Assembly (NCBI GenBank): GCA_028713345.1
Contig: JAQTOM010000014.1
Location: forward strand, 1-35,603
DNA: 35,603 bases
Direction of reading: 5' to 3'
From: Gallionellaceae bacterium
GTDB taxonomy: Bacteria > Pseudomonadota > Gammaproteobacteria > Burkholderiales > Gallionellaceae
Shown here: positions 27,380-35,603 of the stretch, piece after piece
Layout: each line of letters opens with the position of its first letter
How positions within the stretch are numbered: the stretch's first letter is position 1
Translations under genes and position numbers: made by a program
Notes under the pieces: generated by a model
The model's database searches: none
Told to the model about the DNA's origin: nothing
The model's input: only the letters and a program-made list of their open reading frames with translations

Positions 27380-27435
27380 AGAAGGGGGAAGGGTAAAAAC
27401 CGCATCCCGCTTTTGACGTTACCCTTCCCCCTTCT
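27380..27435. repeat. purine/pyrimidine inverted repeat between iscS and iscU
   Basis: AGAAGGGGGAAGGGTAA (27380-27396) pairs perfectly with 27419-27435 over 17 bases with a 22-base loop. More G/A-rich and C/T-rich sequence flanks the arms on both sides. On the transcribed strand it would form a strong hairpin upstream of iscU. It is related to the repeat at the end of trmJ. Confidence 0.85.
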
Positions 27436-27455
27436 CCCTTATCCCTTCCCCGCTT

Positions 27456-28670
27456 TTAATGTGCCGCCCACTGCACGCTATTCAAATCAATCCCGTCCTT
27501 ATACATCTCCCACAGCGGAGACAGGTCGCGCAGCTTGCCGATCTTGTCCTTCATCAATGCCACGGTGTAGTCCACTTCTTCCATGGTGGTAAAGCGTCCC
27601 ACGCTGAAGCGGATCGAACTGTGCGCCAGCTCATCGCTGCGTCCCAATGCGCGCAGCACATAGGACGGCTCCAGGCTCGCCGAGGTGCAGGCGGAGCCGC
27701 TGGATACCGCGATATTCGTGACCGCCATGATCATCGATTCGCCTTCCACAAAGTTGAAGCTGACGTTCAGGTTGTGCGGCACGCGCTGTTCAAGATCACC
27801 ATTCAGGTGTACTTCCTCCATGCTCGACAGCCCTTGCCACAGGCGGTCGCGCAGCATGCGGATACGCTCGTTTTCGGCTGCCATTTCCTGTTGCGCGAGA
27901 CGGAATGCCTCACCCATGCCGACGATCTGGTGCGTGGGCAAGGTGCCCGAACGCATGCCGCGCTCGTGCCCGCCGCCATGCATCTGCGCTTCCAGGCGCA
28001 CGCGCGGCTTGCGCCGCACATACAGCGCGCCGATGCCTTTCGGACCATAGGTCTTGTGCGCGGAAAACGACATCAGGTCAACCTTCAGCTGTTGCAGGTC
28101 TATCGCCACCTTGCCGGTTGCCTGCGCCGCATCGACATGGAACAGGATGCCCTTTTCACGGCAGATTTCGCCTATCGCTGCGATGTCCTGAATCACGCCG
28201 ATCTCGTTGTTCACCGACATCACCGAAACGATGATGGTATCGGGGCGCAATGCCGCCTTGAGTTTTTCCAGATCGAGCAGGCCATTCGCTTCGGGAGCCA
28301 GATACGTGGCGGAAAAACCCTGCCGCTCCAGTTCGCGCACGGTATCCAGCACCGCCTTATGCTCGGTCATCATCGTAATGATGTGCTTGCCCTTGCCCGA
28401 ATAGAAATGCGCCGCACCCTTCAGTGCCAGGTTGTTGGACTCGGTTGCCCCAGAAGTCCACACGATCTCCTTGGGGTCGGCGTTCACCAATGCCGCCACC
28501 TGTTCGCGCGCACGCTCCACCGCCTCATCTGCCACCCACCCATAGGAATGGGAGCGGCTGGCCGGGTTGCCGAACTTCTCGGTCAGGTAGGGAATCATCG
28601 CTTCCGCCACGCGCGGGTCAACCGGTGTGGTGGCCGAATAATCCAGATAAATTGGAAAGTGCAAACTCAT
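27456..28670 (-). CDS. iscS: cysteine desulfurase IscS
   Basis: 404 residues, identical in length to E. coli IscS. The PLP lysine is in [16 protein letters not shown], the substrate loop [17 protein letters not shown] holds the persulfide-forming Cys, and [10 protein letters not shown] holds the PLP contacts. It takes sulfur from cysteine and passes it to IscU, to tRNA thiolation and to other acceptors. It lies 15 bases after iscR and is under the same promoter. Confidence 0.97.
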   Translation of the reverse strand: MSLHFPIYLDYSATTPVDPRVAEAMIPYLTEKFGNPASRSHSYGWVADEAVERAREQVAALVNADPKEIVWTSGATESNNLALKGAAHFYSGKGKHIITMMTEHKAVLDTVRELERQGFSATYLAPEANGLLDLEKLKAALRPDTIIVSVMSVNNEIGVIQDIAAIGEICREKGILFHVDAAQATGKVAIDLQQLKVDLMSFSAHKTYGPKGIGALYVRRKPRVRLEAQMHGGGHERGMRSGTLPTHQIVGMGEAFRLAQQEMAAENERIRMLRDRLWQGLSSMEEVHLNGDLEQRVPHNLNVSFNFVEGESMIMAVTNIAVSSGSACTSASLEPSYVLRALGRSDELAHSSIRFSVGRFTTMEEVDYTVALMKDKIGKLRDLSPLWEMYKDGIDLNSVQWAAH

Positions 28671-28685
28671 GTCAGTTACCTATTT

Positions 28686-29159
28686 TCAAACCGAGGCAAT
28701 CTCCGGCCTCGTGATGCGTTTATTGAGGGTCACCGGCATTACACCAGCCTTGGGCTTGCCGTGACCATCCACTAATTGCTGCAAATTGACCGCTGCCAGA
28801 TGGCGATATAAAGCGTCATTCAATCCCATCCACAAATCATGCGTGATGCACTGCTGGTCGTCATGGCAATCACCCTTGCCGCCGCACTTGGTCGCATCCA
28901 TCGGTTCGTCCACCGCCACGATGACATCTGCGACCGAAATTTCCGAACTGGGACGTGCCAGATAATAACCGCCGCCGGGGCCGCGCACGCTTTCCACAAT
29001 GTGGTGCCTCCTCAGCTTGCCGAACAACTGCTCGAGATAAGACAGGGAAATCTTCTGCCGCTCGCTGATGCTCGCCAGTGTGACCGGATCCTTACCGCCG
29101 CGAATTGCCAGATCAACCATTGCCGTAACGGCAAAACGTCCTTTCGTTGTGAGTCGCAT
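28686..29159 (-). CDS. iscR: Fe-S-sensing transcription regulator IscR
   Basis: 157 residues of the Rrf2 family. An N-terminal winged helix (MRLTTKGRFAVTAMVDLA) includes the recognition region SLSYLEQLFGKLRRHHIV. The [2Fe-2S] ligands C92, C98, C104 and H107 are at the E. coli positions (TKCGGKGDCHDDQQCITHDLW). Holo-IscR represses the isc operon through type 1 sites; such a site is present just upstream. GAGGGG precedes the ATG. Confidence 0.96.
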   Translation of the reverse strand: MRLTTKGRFAVTAMVDLAIRGGKDPVTLASISERQKISLSYLEQLFGKLRRHHIVESVRGPGGGYYLARPSSEISVADVIVAVDEPMDATKCGGKGDCHDDQQCITHDLWMGLNDALYRHLAAVNLQQLVDGHGKPKAGVMPVTLNKRITRPEIASV

Positions 29160-29239
29160 GACTTGCCCCTCTCAAATTCAATCCGTGAACCCAGCCGCTT
29201 ACCCGATTTCTTGTTGCGGAAAACTTGCTTACAAAATAC

Positions 29240-29268
29240 ATAATAAAATACCCAAACGTTTTAATCAA
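29240..29268 (-). promoter_or_regulatory. isc operon promoter
   Basis: On the minus strand, TTGATT (29268-29263) and TATTAT (29245-29240) are separated by exactly 17 bases, an excellent sigma70 match. Transcription would start near 29233, about 75 bases before iscR. The -35 box overlaps the cysE stop codon. Confidence 0.7.
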
Positions 29269-29272
29269 CTAT
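29248..29272 (-). promoter_or_regulatory. type 1 IscR operator
   Basis: Twenty-five bases, reading on the minus strand ATAGTTGATT, then AAAAC, then GTTTGGGTAT. They match the published type 1 IscR consensus at 21 of 25 positions, counted by hand, with both ATA and TAT ends and the central A-tract. It covers the -35 box and much of the spacer, so holo-IscR bound here would block RNA polymerase, giving the usual negative feedback. Confidence 0.7.
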
Positions 29273-29989
29273 TTTATTCAGGTAATTTGGATCGAATTTG
29301 TCGGCCGTGGCGCGCTCTTCTTCGACGTTCACGCCCATTTTTTCCAGTTGTTCGAGAATGCGGTTGATGCGCTGATCCACCACCATGCTGTGCCCGAGCA
29401 GGCCGTGGATGGCCTTGGACAATGGGTCGTTCTGGTCATTGCCGATGCCGTAAGCATTGAAGCCCCCGGCCTTCTTCGCCTCATCCAGGATGCGTGCCGG
29501 TATACCGGCAGCCGTCGCGCCCGCCGGAACATCCTTCACCACCACCGCGTTGGAACCGATCTTGGCACCGTCGCCGATAGTAATCGGCCCGAGGATTTTT
29601 GCCCCGGCGCCCACCACCACACCGTTGCCCAGCGTGGGATGGCGTTTGCCTTCTTTCCACGAGGTACCGCCCAGCGTCACGCCGTGGTACAGCGTCACAT
29701 CATTGCCGATCTCGGCGGTCTCGCCGATCACCACGCCCATGCCGTGGTCTATGAAAAAGCGTCGCCCGATGGTCGCACCCGGATGGATTTCGATTCCGGT
29801 GAATGCGCGCCCCAAGTGCGAGAGGAAACGCGCCGGCCATTTGAGGTTGGCGTGCCACAGTCCATGCGCCATGCGATGGATGATGCGCGCATGCAGGCCG
29901 GGGTAGCAAGTCACCACCTCGAATGTACTGCGCGCCGCCGGGTCACGCGAAAATACGCTGCTTATGTCTTCCCTGATCGCATCAAACAT
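29261..29989 (-). CDS. cysE: serine O-acetyltransferase CysE
   Basis: 242 residues. An N-terminal helical part is followed by left-handed hexapeptide repeats ([33 protein letters not shown]). The catalytic site segment is [15 protein letters not shown] with its His, and [20 protein letters not shown]. It acetylates serine with acetyl-CoA, the step committing to cysteine, and so feeds sulfur to IscS next door. The stop codon lies within the isc promoter/operator. The end differs from the typical feedback-sensitive C-terminus, so inhibition by cysteine is not certain. Confidence 0.93.
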   Translation of the reverse strand: MFDAIREDISSVFSRDPAARSTFEVVTCYPGLHARIIHRMAHGLWHANLKWPARFLSHLGRAFTGIEIHPGATIGRRFFIDHGMGVVIGETAEIGNDVTLYHGVTLGGTSWKEGKRHPTLGNGVVVGAGAKILGPITIGDGAKIGSNAVVVKDVPAGATAAGIPARILDEAKKAGGFNAYGIGNDQNDPLSKAIHGLLGHSMVVDQRINRILEQLEKMGVNVEEERATADKFDPNYLNKIVD

Positions 29990-30031
29990 CGTTCACTCGT
30001 TCTTTAATCCAGCAAAAAATGGAGAAGGGTT

Positions 30032-30082
30032 AAGGGAGAAGGGTAAAATCCGGAGTGCTGAGAGGTTTTACCCTTCTCCCTT
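30032..30082. repeat. inverted repeat forming the trmJ 3' end
   Basis: AAGGGAGAAGGGTAAAA (30032-30048) pairs perfectly with 30066-30082 over 17 bases with a 17-base loop. The right arm supplies the last codons and the TAA stop of trmJ (30068-30070). It could serve as a terminator-like hairpin between trmJ and cysE. It shares its core with the iscS-iscU repeat. Confidence 0.85.
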
Positions 30083-30856
30083 CCCTCTTCTCTCTTCCTC
30101 TTTTTCTGATTCATCTTTCTTAAGCTGCGCATTGTACCAAGTCGTGGCGCTCAGAATACCCCGCAGGATGTTGATCTCCTCCTGCTCCAGCCGCGCACGC
30201 GCATACAGGCGGCGCAGTTTCTGCATCAGCTTGTTCGGATGCTTGCTGTTGAAAAACCCGATCTGCCTCAGCACCTGTTCGAGGTGCACAAACAGTCTTT
30301 CCACTTCTTCATGCCTGGCCGGCTCCACCTCGACCTGCCGCAAACTCAGGCCCGCGTATTGCATCGCCACACTCAATTCGTAACATGCCACCTGCACCGC
30401 CGCGGCGAGGTTCAGCGAGCTGTATTGCGGGTTAGCCGGGATGCGTACCAGTACATGGCTCTTGCCCATTTCTTCGTTGGTCAGCCCGGCCATCTCGGTG
30501 CCGAACAACAGCGCCACCCGATCCCGCGCGGCGTGTTGCGCCAGCAGCGGCATCGCCTCGCGCGGCGTCAGCACCTCGTGCGAGATGTCGCGCAGCCGCG
30601 CCGTCATCGCCGCGACAAATACCGTGCCCTGCAAAGCCTCGTCAATCGAGCCGCACACCGCAGCCTTGCGCAACACATCTTCCGCGCCGCAAGACATGGT
30701 ATCCGCCTGCGGGTCGGGAAAGTGGCTGGGATTGACCAGATACAATGACTCCAACCCCATGGTCTTCATTGCCCGCGCAGCCGCGCCGATATTGCCCGGA
30801 TGGGTGGTGTGGCTGAGCACTACGCGCACATTGGTTAAAATTTCCGGTTTATACAA
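30068..30856 (-). CDS. trmJ: tRNA (cytidine/uridine-32-2'-O)-methyltransferase TrmJ
   Basis: 262 residues, about 15 longer than E. coli TrmJ. The SPOUT features are VVLSHTTHPGNIGAAARAMKTMGL at the start, LFGTEMAGLTNEEM, and the knot loop IPANPQYSSLNLAAAVQVACYEL. It methylates position 32 in the tRNA anticodon loop. The extra C-terminal residues (KKDESEKEEERRGKGEG) are highly charged and encoded partly by a repeat element, so they are probably not functional. It is divergent from suhB, 62 bases away, a neighbourhood also seen in gammaproteobacteria. Confidence 0.92.
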   Translation of the reverse strand: MYKPEILTNVRVVLSHTTHPGNIGAAARAMKTMGLESLYLVNPSHFPDPQADTMSCGAEDVLRKAAVCGSIDEALQGTVFVAAMTARLRDISHEVLTPREAMPLLAQHAARDRVALLFGTEMAGLTNEEMGKSHVLVRIPANPQYSSLNLAAAVQVACYELSVAMQYAGLSLRQVEVEPARHEEVERLFVHLEQVLRQIGFFNSKHPNKLMQKLRRLYARARLEQEEINILRGILSATTWYNAQLKKDESEKEEERRGKGEG

Positions 30857-30918
30857 AGCTCAATTCACACTAAAATACGCAACCGGAATTTTCCGACCGC
30901 TCATTAAAAAGGTTTGTT

Positions 30919-31716
30919 ATGCATCCCATGCTCACCATCGCGGTGAAAGCCGCGCGTCGTGCCGGAAACCTGATCCACCGTGCCGCCGACAACCTGGACC
31001 ATCTCACCGTCACCAGAAAATCGCATTCCGATTATGTCAGCGAGGTGGATCGCGCAGCCGAGCAGTCCATCATTACCACCTTGCTGGATGCCTACCCGAA
31101 CCATGCGATTCTAGCAGAAGAGAGCGGTGCCCAAGGCGACTCGGAATTCGTGTGGATCATTGATCCGCTCGATGGCACCACCAATTTCCTGCACGGCTTC
31201 CAGCAATACGCCGTATCCATCGCGCTGCAACACAAAGGCGTGCTCACCCAGGCAGTGGTCTATGATCCGACCAAGAACGAGCTATACACCGCCACGCGCG
31301 GGCAAGGCGCTTACCTCAACGACCGCCGCCTGCGCGTGAGCAAGCGCAAGGAATTGGCCGATTGCCTGATCGGCACCGGTTTCCCCTATACCCGGTTCGA
31401 GCATATCGACGCCTACATGGCGATATTCCGCGACATGATGCAAAAGACCTCCGGCCTGCGCCGTCCCGGCTCTGCCGCGCTGGACTTGGCTTACACCGCC
31501 GCCGGGCGTTACGACGGCTTCTTCGAGTTGGGGCTCAAGCCGTGGGACATCGCCGCCGGATGCCTGCTGATTACCGAGGCGGGCGGCTTGGTGGGCGACC
31601 TGCAAGGCAACGACACCTACCTCAAGACCGGCAACCTGTGCGCGGGCAGCCCCAAGATATTTGCGCAAATGTTGCAGGTGATGGCGCCGCACCTGGCCGA
31701 TGAATTGAAAAGCTGA
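30919..31716 (+). CDS. suhB: inositol-1-monophosphatase family protein SuhB
   Basis: 265 residues. The family motifs are [10 protein letters not shown] (metal-binding Glu), [16 protein letters not shown] (metal-binding Asp residues and the catalytic Thr) and [17 protein letters not shown]. It hydrolyses inositol monophosphate; in bacteria SuhB also joins the rRNA antitermination complex. AAGGT lies before the ATG. It is divergent from trmJ. Confidence 0.93.
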   Translation: MHPMLTIAVKAARRAGNLIHRAADNLDHLTVTRKSHSDYVSEVDRAAEQSIITTLLDAYPNHAILAEESGAQGDSEFVWIIDPLDGTTNFLHGFQQYAVSIALQHKGVLTQAVVYDPTKNELYTATRGQGAYLNDRRLRVSKRKELADCLIGTGFPYTRFEHIDAYMAIFRDMMQKTSGLRRPGSAALDLAYTAAGRYDGFFELGLKPWDIAAGCLLITEAGGLVGDLQGNDTYLKTGNLCAGSPKIFAQMLQVMAPHLADELKS

Positions 31717-31954
31717 ATCTCAATGGCATCTTGGGCTATAGATTCGGTACGAATTAAACCCGGCGTGCATTTCCAGACTCACCAAAGTAAGCTTCCCACG
31801 GGATTTCGTCTTCCAAGGGTGATGCCGCCATCAGCCTTTTTGCAGGACTTCGTTTTTTCCTTACCGCTGCATCGCTCAGCTTTATGGCTCACCTCTGGCG
31901 GGTAGGTTTTCTGCTGTGGGTTGATCGCAATAGACGGGAAATACGGCATGAAAC
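31717..31954. other. unassigned spacer next to tRNA-Ser
   Basis: About 240 bases with no gene I can support. Open stretches exist on both strands (for example a Lys-rich, 36-codon stretch on the minus strand ending at 31779 that has no start of its own outside the tRNA gene), but they lack ribosome sites and match no family I know. It flanks the 3' side of a tRNA gene, a typical integration site, so it could be a remnant of an inserted element (speculative). Confidence 0.3.
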
Positions 31955-31991
31955 AAAAAACCCGCGCATCACAAGGATAATCGCGGGTTTC
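31955..31991 (-). terminator. rho-independent terminator of tRNA-Ser
   Basis: On the minus strand, AAACCCGCG (31990-31982) pairs perfectly with CGCGGGTTT (31966-31958), followed by a run of T residues to 31955. It lies 35 bases downstream of the tRNA, in the right orientation. Confidence 0.8.
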
Positions 31992-32024
31992 GTGTACTGC
32001 TCTGGACAGCATAAGACAGTGTTT

Positions 32025-32114
<90 letters not shown>

Positions 32115-32163
32115 GTAGTTCTGTATTTTACCAGCAATGCATAAAATCAGGCAGAATGTTCAC

Positions 32164-33555
32164 ATGGATAAGCTGGTGCATTCATTGTTTGTCCCATTTG
32201 TGTGGCTGGGCATTGCCTTGCTTGCCGCATGCGCACCTGCCGACCCGTCCAATAATCCGCTCAAGAAACCGTGGCGTGAGGAACTGGTAATTGTCATTGC
32301 ACAGGGCGAGAATAACGTGGATGCGGAATTCGAATCGCAACTTGCCGCACTGTTCGCCAAACAGCTGCAGGTAAAAGCCAGATTGCTGCCGTTGCCGCCG
32401 GACAAGATTACACCCTCCTTGATGACAAACAGTGCACATATTGCCGCTGCTGGTTTGCGCAGCAATGGGAACGGCGGGTTGCGCTTTGCTCCCTCGTACC
32501 AAACGGTAAGCGAGCAGGTGGTATGCGATGCCGCGCCGCGCCGCATGGACGGGTTGGTCGCCAAAACTGTTGCCATAGTGGCTGACTCCGCGCAGGAAGA
32601 TGCCTTGCGCGAAGCACAGCAGAAACTGCCTGCATTGCACTGGGAAAAACGCCACGGAAAAACTGCCGCCGACCTGTTGGCAGAAGTGGCTGCGGGCAAG
32701 CTGGAGTGTACTGTCGCCAACGAAGAGCAATTGGCGTTGGCACGCAATTACAACCCGAACCTGAATGCGGCCTTCGACATCGCCGCGCCTTCCCGGCTGG
32801 CTTGGGCATTTGCGCCCAATGGTGATGAGGCATTGTTTGCAGAAGCGCAAAAATTTTTCACCCTCATCAAGCTGGATGGCACGCTACATCGCCTGCTTGA
32901 TCGCTACTATGGGCACAACGAACGGCTGGAACCCATAGACTCGGTTACCTTCATCACCAAGACGCAGACCGACCTTCCGTATCTACGGCACCTGTTCAAG
33001 GAAGCGGAAATGTTGACCGGGATAGACTGGCGGCTGCTGGCGGCCATCGGCTATCATGAATCGCACTGGAATCCGCTCGCCACCTCTCCCACCAACGTGC
33101 GTGGTTTGATGATGCTGACCGAAGAGACGGCCGACCGCATGAAGGTGACGGACCGGCTGGATCCGCGCCAAAGCATTCTGGCGGGCGCACGCTACCTGCA
33201 ACTATTGGAGGAGCAACTGCCGCTGCGCATTGCAGACGAAGACCGCACCTGGCTGGCGCTGGCTGCCTACAATCAGGGTCCTGGTCATCTGGAAGATGCG
33301 CGTATCCTGACCGCACACGCCGGACTCAACCCGGATACCTGGGGAGATGTAAAAAAGATAATGCCGCTGCTGATTCAGCCCCAGTATTTCGAGCAGGTCA
33401 AATTTGGCCGCGCACGGGGAGGCGAAGCAGTCGTTATGGTCGAAACGGTGCGCCTGTATTACGACATGTTGAAACATCTCCCCGCGCATGAAATACCCGG
33501 TTCGCAGCCATCGCCGTTCCATTTGAAACTGCCGGGCGTTACAGGTTTGCCTTAG
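32164..33555 (+). CDS. mltF: membrane-bound lytic transglycosylase MltF
   Basis: 463 residues from the ATG at 32164, the start of the lipoprotein signal (lipobox LAAC, lipidated C23); an ATG at 32137 would add nine residues before it. The N-terminal part is a periplasmic solute-binding-like domain (about 45-260). The C-terminal SLT domain has the catalytic Glu in AAIGYHESHWNP, then TNVRGLMMLTEETA and LAAYNQGPGHLEDA. It cleaves peptidoglycan to 1,6-anhydro products and is anchored in the outer membrane. It is divergent from the tRNA gene. Confidence 0.92.
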   Translation: MDKLVHSLFVPFVWLGIALLAACAPADPSNNPLKKPWREELVIVIAQGENNVDAEFESQLAALFAKQLQVKARLLPLPPDKITPSLMTNSAHIAAAGLRSNGNGGLRFAPSYQTVSEQVVCDAAPRRMDGLVAKTVAIVADSAQEDALREAQQKLPALHWEKRHGKTAADLLAEVAAGKLECTVANEEQLALARNYNPNLNAAFDIAAPSRLAWAFAPNGDEALFAEAQKFFTLIKLDGTLHRLLDRYYGHNERLEPIDSVTFITKTQTDLPYLRHLFKEAEMLTGIDWRLLAAIGYHESHWNPLATSPTNVRGLMMLTEETADRMKVTDRLDPRQSILAGARYLQLLEEQLPLRIADEDRTWLALAAYNQGPGHLEDARILTAHAGLNPDTWGDVKKIMPLLIQPQYFEQVKFGRARGGEAVVMVETVRLYYDMLKHLPAHEIPGSQPSPFHLKLPGVTGLP

Positions 33556-33689
33556 CCCTTGTGTTGGCATCCAAGCGGTCAAGTGCATGCCTATGCCTTT
33601 TGGCACAGATATGTTTTTAACCGTGTGAGGCGGGTGGTTTTCTGGCAAATTGAAAGTGGTGTGTTTTGTATTCCTCTCTTGTAGTTTGC

Positions 33690-35603
33690 TCAGACATTTC
33701 TGACCGCACGCCGCATGGCGCGTAGTACTTCCGGCTTCATCCGCTCCGTCATTGAATGGGGCGGACCATAGCGCAAGGCAACATAATGCGCGGTGATATC
33801 CGCAATGGCAGGAGCCAGTTGCGGTTTCATCTGCGCGGCGCGAGCGGCGAAATCCTGTGCCCCCTCGTGTGCAGCGCGCACGATGCCTTCCTTGGCCAGC
33901 TTGCGGCAGAACTTCAGGTACAGGCGTTGCGCCGCGTCGGTATCGCGCACATACAGGCGGCGCAGCATGAGCAGGGCAAACAGCCCAACCATTAGCGCCA
34001 CCCCGCCCAGCATGTTGAGCGCCATCTTCTGCCAGGTAATTGATTCCATGCCCAGCCGGGTGAGGAAAGCAAATTGCCGTTCCGGGTCGTAGCCCAGCAC
34101 CCATTGGTTCCACTGATTCGTGATGGCGTCAATGTTGAAGCCCAGGCTGCGCAGCCAGGCTGATTGGGTGCGTGCCAGAAACGGCAGCGCGGTACTGTCC
34201 GGCAGCGCAGCAGCCAAGCCGCCTTGCACGCGCGCCGGAGCGATGGCGGCGGTGGGGTCGATGCGTATCCAGCCGCGCTCGCGCAACCATATCTCAGCCC
34301 AGGCATGGGCGTCGGACTGACGCACGATATAGTAATTGCCGAGGTCGTTGTATTCTGCACCCTGATAGCCGGTCACCACCCGCGCCGGGATACCTGCCGC
34401 GCGCATCAGGAACACGAAGCTGGAAGCGTAGTGTTCACAGAAACCCCTGCGCGTCCCAAACAGGAAATCGTCCACCGTATTGCTGCCGAGCAGCGGCGGC
34501 TCCAGCGTGTACTGGAATTGCTCGTGGTTGAAATAAGTGAGTGCCGCACGTATCACTGCATCGTCGCTGTGCAAACTTGCGCGCCAGTCGGCGGCAAGCT
34601 GCTGTGCACGCGGATTGAGGTGGCGCGGGATGGCCAATGCGCGTTGCAACTGGTGCGGCTCTTCTTCGGCATTGGCGCGGTAGCCCAGCTGCGAGCGTGC
34701 GGTATAGCGCAGGCGCTTGGATACATTGGATTTTGCAAGCACCTGAAAATCGTAGGTCATCCTGGATGGAATCGAAATCTGTGCAGGCATTTCCAGCGCA
34801 AACAGCCAGGCCTTGTTGTGCGGCTCCAGCGTTACCGTGTAATCAACCGGGCTGGCCTGGTTGTCGATCTCGGGAATTCTGGTACGCGTCGTCATGCCCG
34901 GCATCCAGGTGCGCCCGTCAAATTCCCATAGCACCGGCCCGCGCCAATACATTTGCTCGCGCAGCGGCGGCTTGCCGCTGAAGGTCACGCGGAACGCCAC
35001 GGCGCTGGACAGCGAAAGGCGGCTCAGGCTGCCGGGCGCCATCTTGTCGTCCAGGCCGCTGCTGGCGTAGGCATCTTGCGGCAAGCCCCACAGCGGCCCC
35101 TGCACGCGCGGGAACAGGATGAACAGGATCAGCATCAGCGGTATTGCCTGCAGCAGCAGCATGGCAGCGATGCGCAGGCGCGGGCGCAGGTTCAGCGTGC
35201 CGGATTGCAGGTGCACCCAGGTTGCCATTATGGCCAGCAGCGTGGCGAACATGAACAGCGCGGTGGGAATGCTTTGCGAATAAAAGAAGTTGGTGATGAC
35301 GACGAAGCAGGCCAGATAAATCACGATTGTTGCATCGCGTGCGGCGTGCAGTTCCAGCAATTTGAGTGCGGAGAGCAGGATCAGCAGGGTGACGCCGACC
35401 TCGCGCCCGAACAGCGTGTGGAAGCCGATGAAAATTCCGCCCACGCTGCCTGCGGTGATGGCAAGCAACAGCCAGCGCGGCGGCAACGGAGTGCCGCTGT
35501 AGGCCAGATAGAAACGCCATCCCAGCAGCATGGCGCTCAGTGCGCTGACCCACGGCGGCAGGTGGTCGGTGTGCGGCGCGCTGACCAGCAGGATGCAGGT
35601 GAG
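33690..35603 (-). CDS. TgpA-type transglutaminase-like membrane protein (5' partial)
   Basis: The frame runs to the right edge, so the start is outside; an internal ATG at 35531 is not the likely start because 24 further in-frame codons precede it. The protein has several N-terminal membrane segments (DUF3488 region), then a periplasmic transglutaminase-like domain with Cys in RGFCEHYASSFVFLMRAAG, His in SDAHAWAEIWL and Asp in WIRIDPTAA. One more membrane helix and a DUF4129-like end follow. The Cys-His-Asp triad is complete. Relatives such as TgpA of Pseudomonas are essential, but their substrate is unclear. It converges with mltF, with a 134-base gap between them. Confidence 0.9.
   Translation of the reverse strand, partial: LTCILLVSAPHTDHLPPWVSALSAMLLGWRFYLAYSGTPLPPRWLLLAITAGSVGGIFIGFHTLFGREVGVTLLILLSALKLLELHAARDATIVIYLACFVVITNFFYSQSIPTALFMFATLLAIMATWVHLQSGTLNLRPRLRIAAMLLLQAIPLMLILFILFPRVQGPLWGLPQDAYASSGLDDKMAPGSLSRLSLSSAVAFRVTFSGKPPLREQMYWRGPVLWEFDGRTWMPGMTTRTRIPEIDNQASPVDYTVTLEPHNKAWLFALEMPAQISIPSRMTYDFQVLAKSNVSKRLRYTARSQLGYRANAEEEPHQLQRALAIPRHLNPRAQQLAADWRASLHSDDAVIRAALTYFNHEQFQYTLEPPLLGSNTVDDFLFGTRRGFCEHYASSFVFLMRAAGIPARVVTGYQGAEYNDLGNYYIVRQSDAHAWAEIWLRERGWIRIDPTAAIAPARVQGGLAAALPDSTALPFLARTQSAWLRSLGFNIDAITNQWNQWVLGYDPERQFAFLTRLGMESITWQKMALNMLGGVALMVGLFALLMLRRLYVRDTDAAQRLYLKFCRKLAKEGIVRAAHEGAQDFAARAAQMKPQLAPAIADITAHYVALRYGPPHSMTERMKPEVLRAMRRAVRNV

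Noticed and set aside
27345-27455. G/A-rich then C/T-rich sequence as a possible CRISPR or tandem array
   Set aside because: There is only one inverted pair with no regular spacers or repeated units, so it is a hairpin element, not an array.
31723-31905. 60-residue plus-strand frame after suhB
   Set aside because: No ribosome site, no family resemblance and an equally open opposite strand; treated as spacer.

Overview
The window looks like a chromosomal segment of a betaproteobacterium, probably of the Nitrosomonadales/Gallionellales type. This is inferred from the complete iscRSUA-hscBA-fdx-iscX operon with cysE, trmJ and suhB next to it, the protein sequences, and the fairly GC-rich right two-thirds. 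No 16S rRNA gene is present, so the taxonomy is an inference. Both ends cut through genes.

Region 1 (1-7065, + strand) is a surface-glycan locus that is visibly more A/T-rich in its first 4 kb. An ATP-grasp enzyme, a SAM methyltransferase and a HAD hydrolase form a tightly packed trio. They are followed by a GtrA-type flippase, a dTDP-4-keto-6-deoxyhexose 3,4-ketoisomerase (FdtA/QdtA type) and its partner PLP aminotransferase (FdtB/QdtB type). Two glycosyltransferases (GT2 and GT4) and an atypical SDR complete it. Together they point to a 3-amino-3,6-dideoxyhexose (Fuc3N or Qui3N type) added to an O-antigen, capsule or glycoprotein.

Region 2 (7066-22814, - strand) is a large copper/silver homeostasis cluster, with transcription running right to left. 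It starts with a 52-residue membrane protein, a small secreted protein and CusC-CusB-CusA (RND efflux). DUF411, CusF and a Met/His-rich periplasmic protein follow, then a wrecked DUF2231 gene. Next are a metal-ribbon HD-GYP protein, a CopA-like P1B ATPase with two YHS and two heavy-metal-binding domains, and a frameshifted SHOCT gene. The run ends with small membrane or metal-binding proteins, an FAD oxidoreductase with a Cys/His tail, DUF2933, an isoprenylcysteine-methyltransferase-like protein and a YHS protein. No metal-responsive regulator (CueR, CusRS) is encoded here.

Region 3 (23068-30856, - strand) is trmJ, cysE, then the iscR-iscS-iscU-iscA-hscB-hscA-fdx-iscX operon with dsbB as its last gene. 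A near-consensus type 1 IscR operator and a sigma70-like promoter overlap the cysE stop codon. Region 4 (30919-35603) holds suhB (+), an unassigned spacer, tRNA-Ser(CGA) with its terminator (-), mltF (+) and a 5'-truncated TgpA-type transglutaminase gene (-).

The most unusual structure is repetitive. Short palindromic elements have entered coding sequence in frame, inside cusA and in the 3' end of cusB. Related purine-rich inverted repeats lie between iscS and iscU and form the 3' end and stop codon of trmJ. The copper cluster also shows decay (a frameshifted SHOCT gene and a DUF2231 remnant) and tandem duplication of metal-binding modules.
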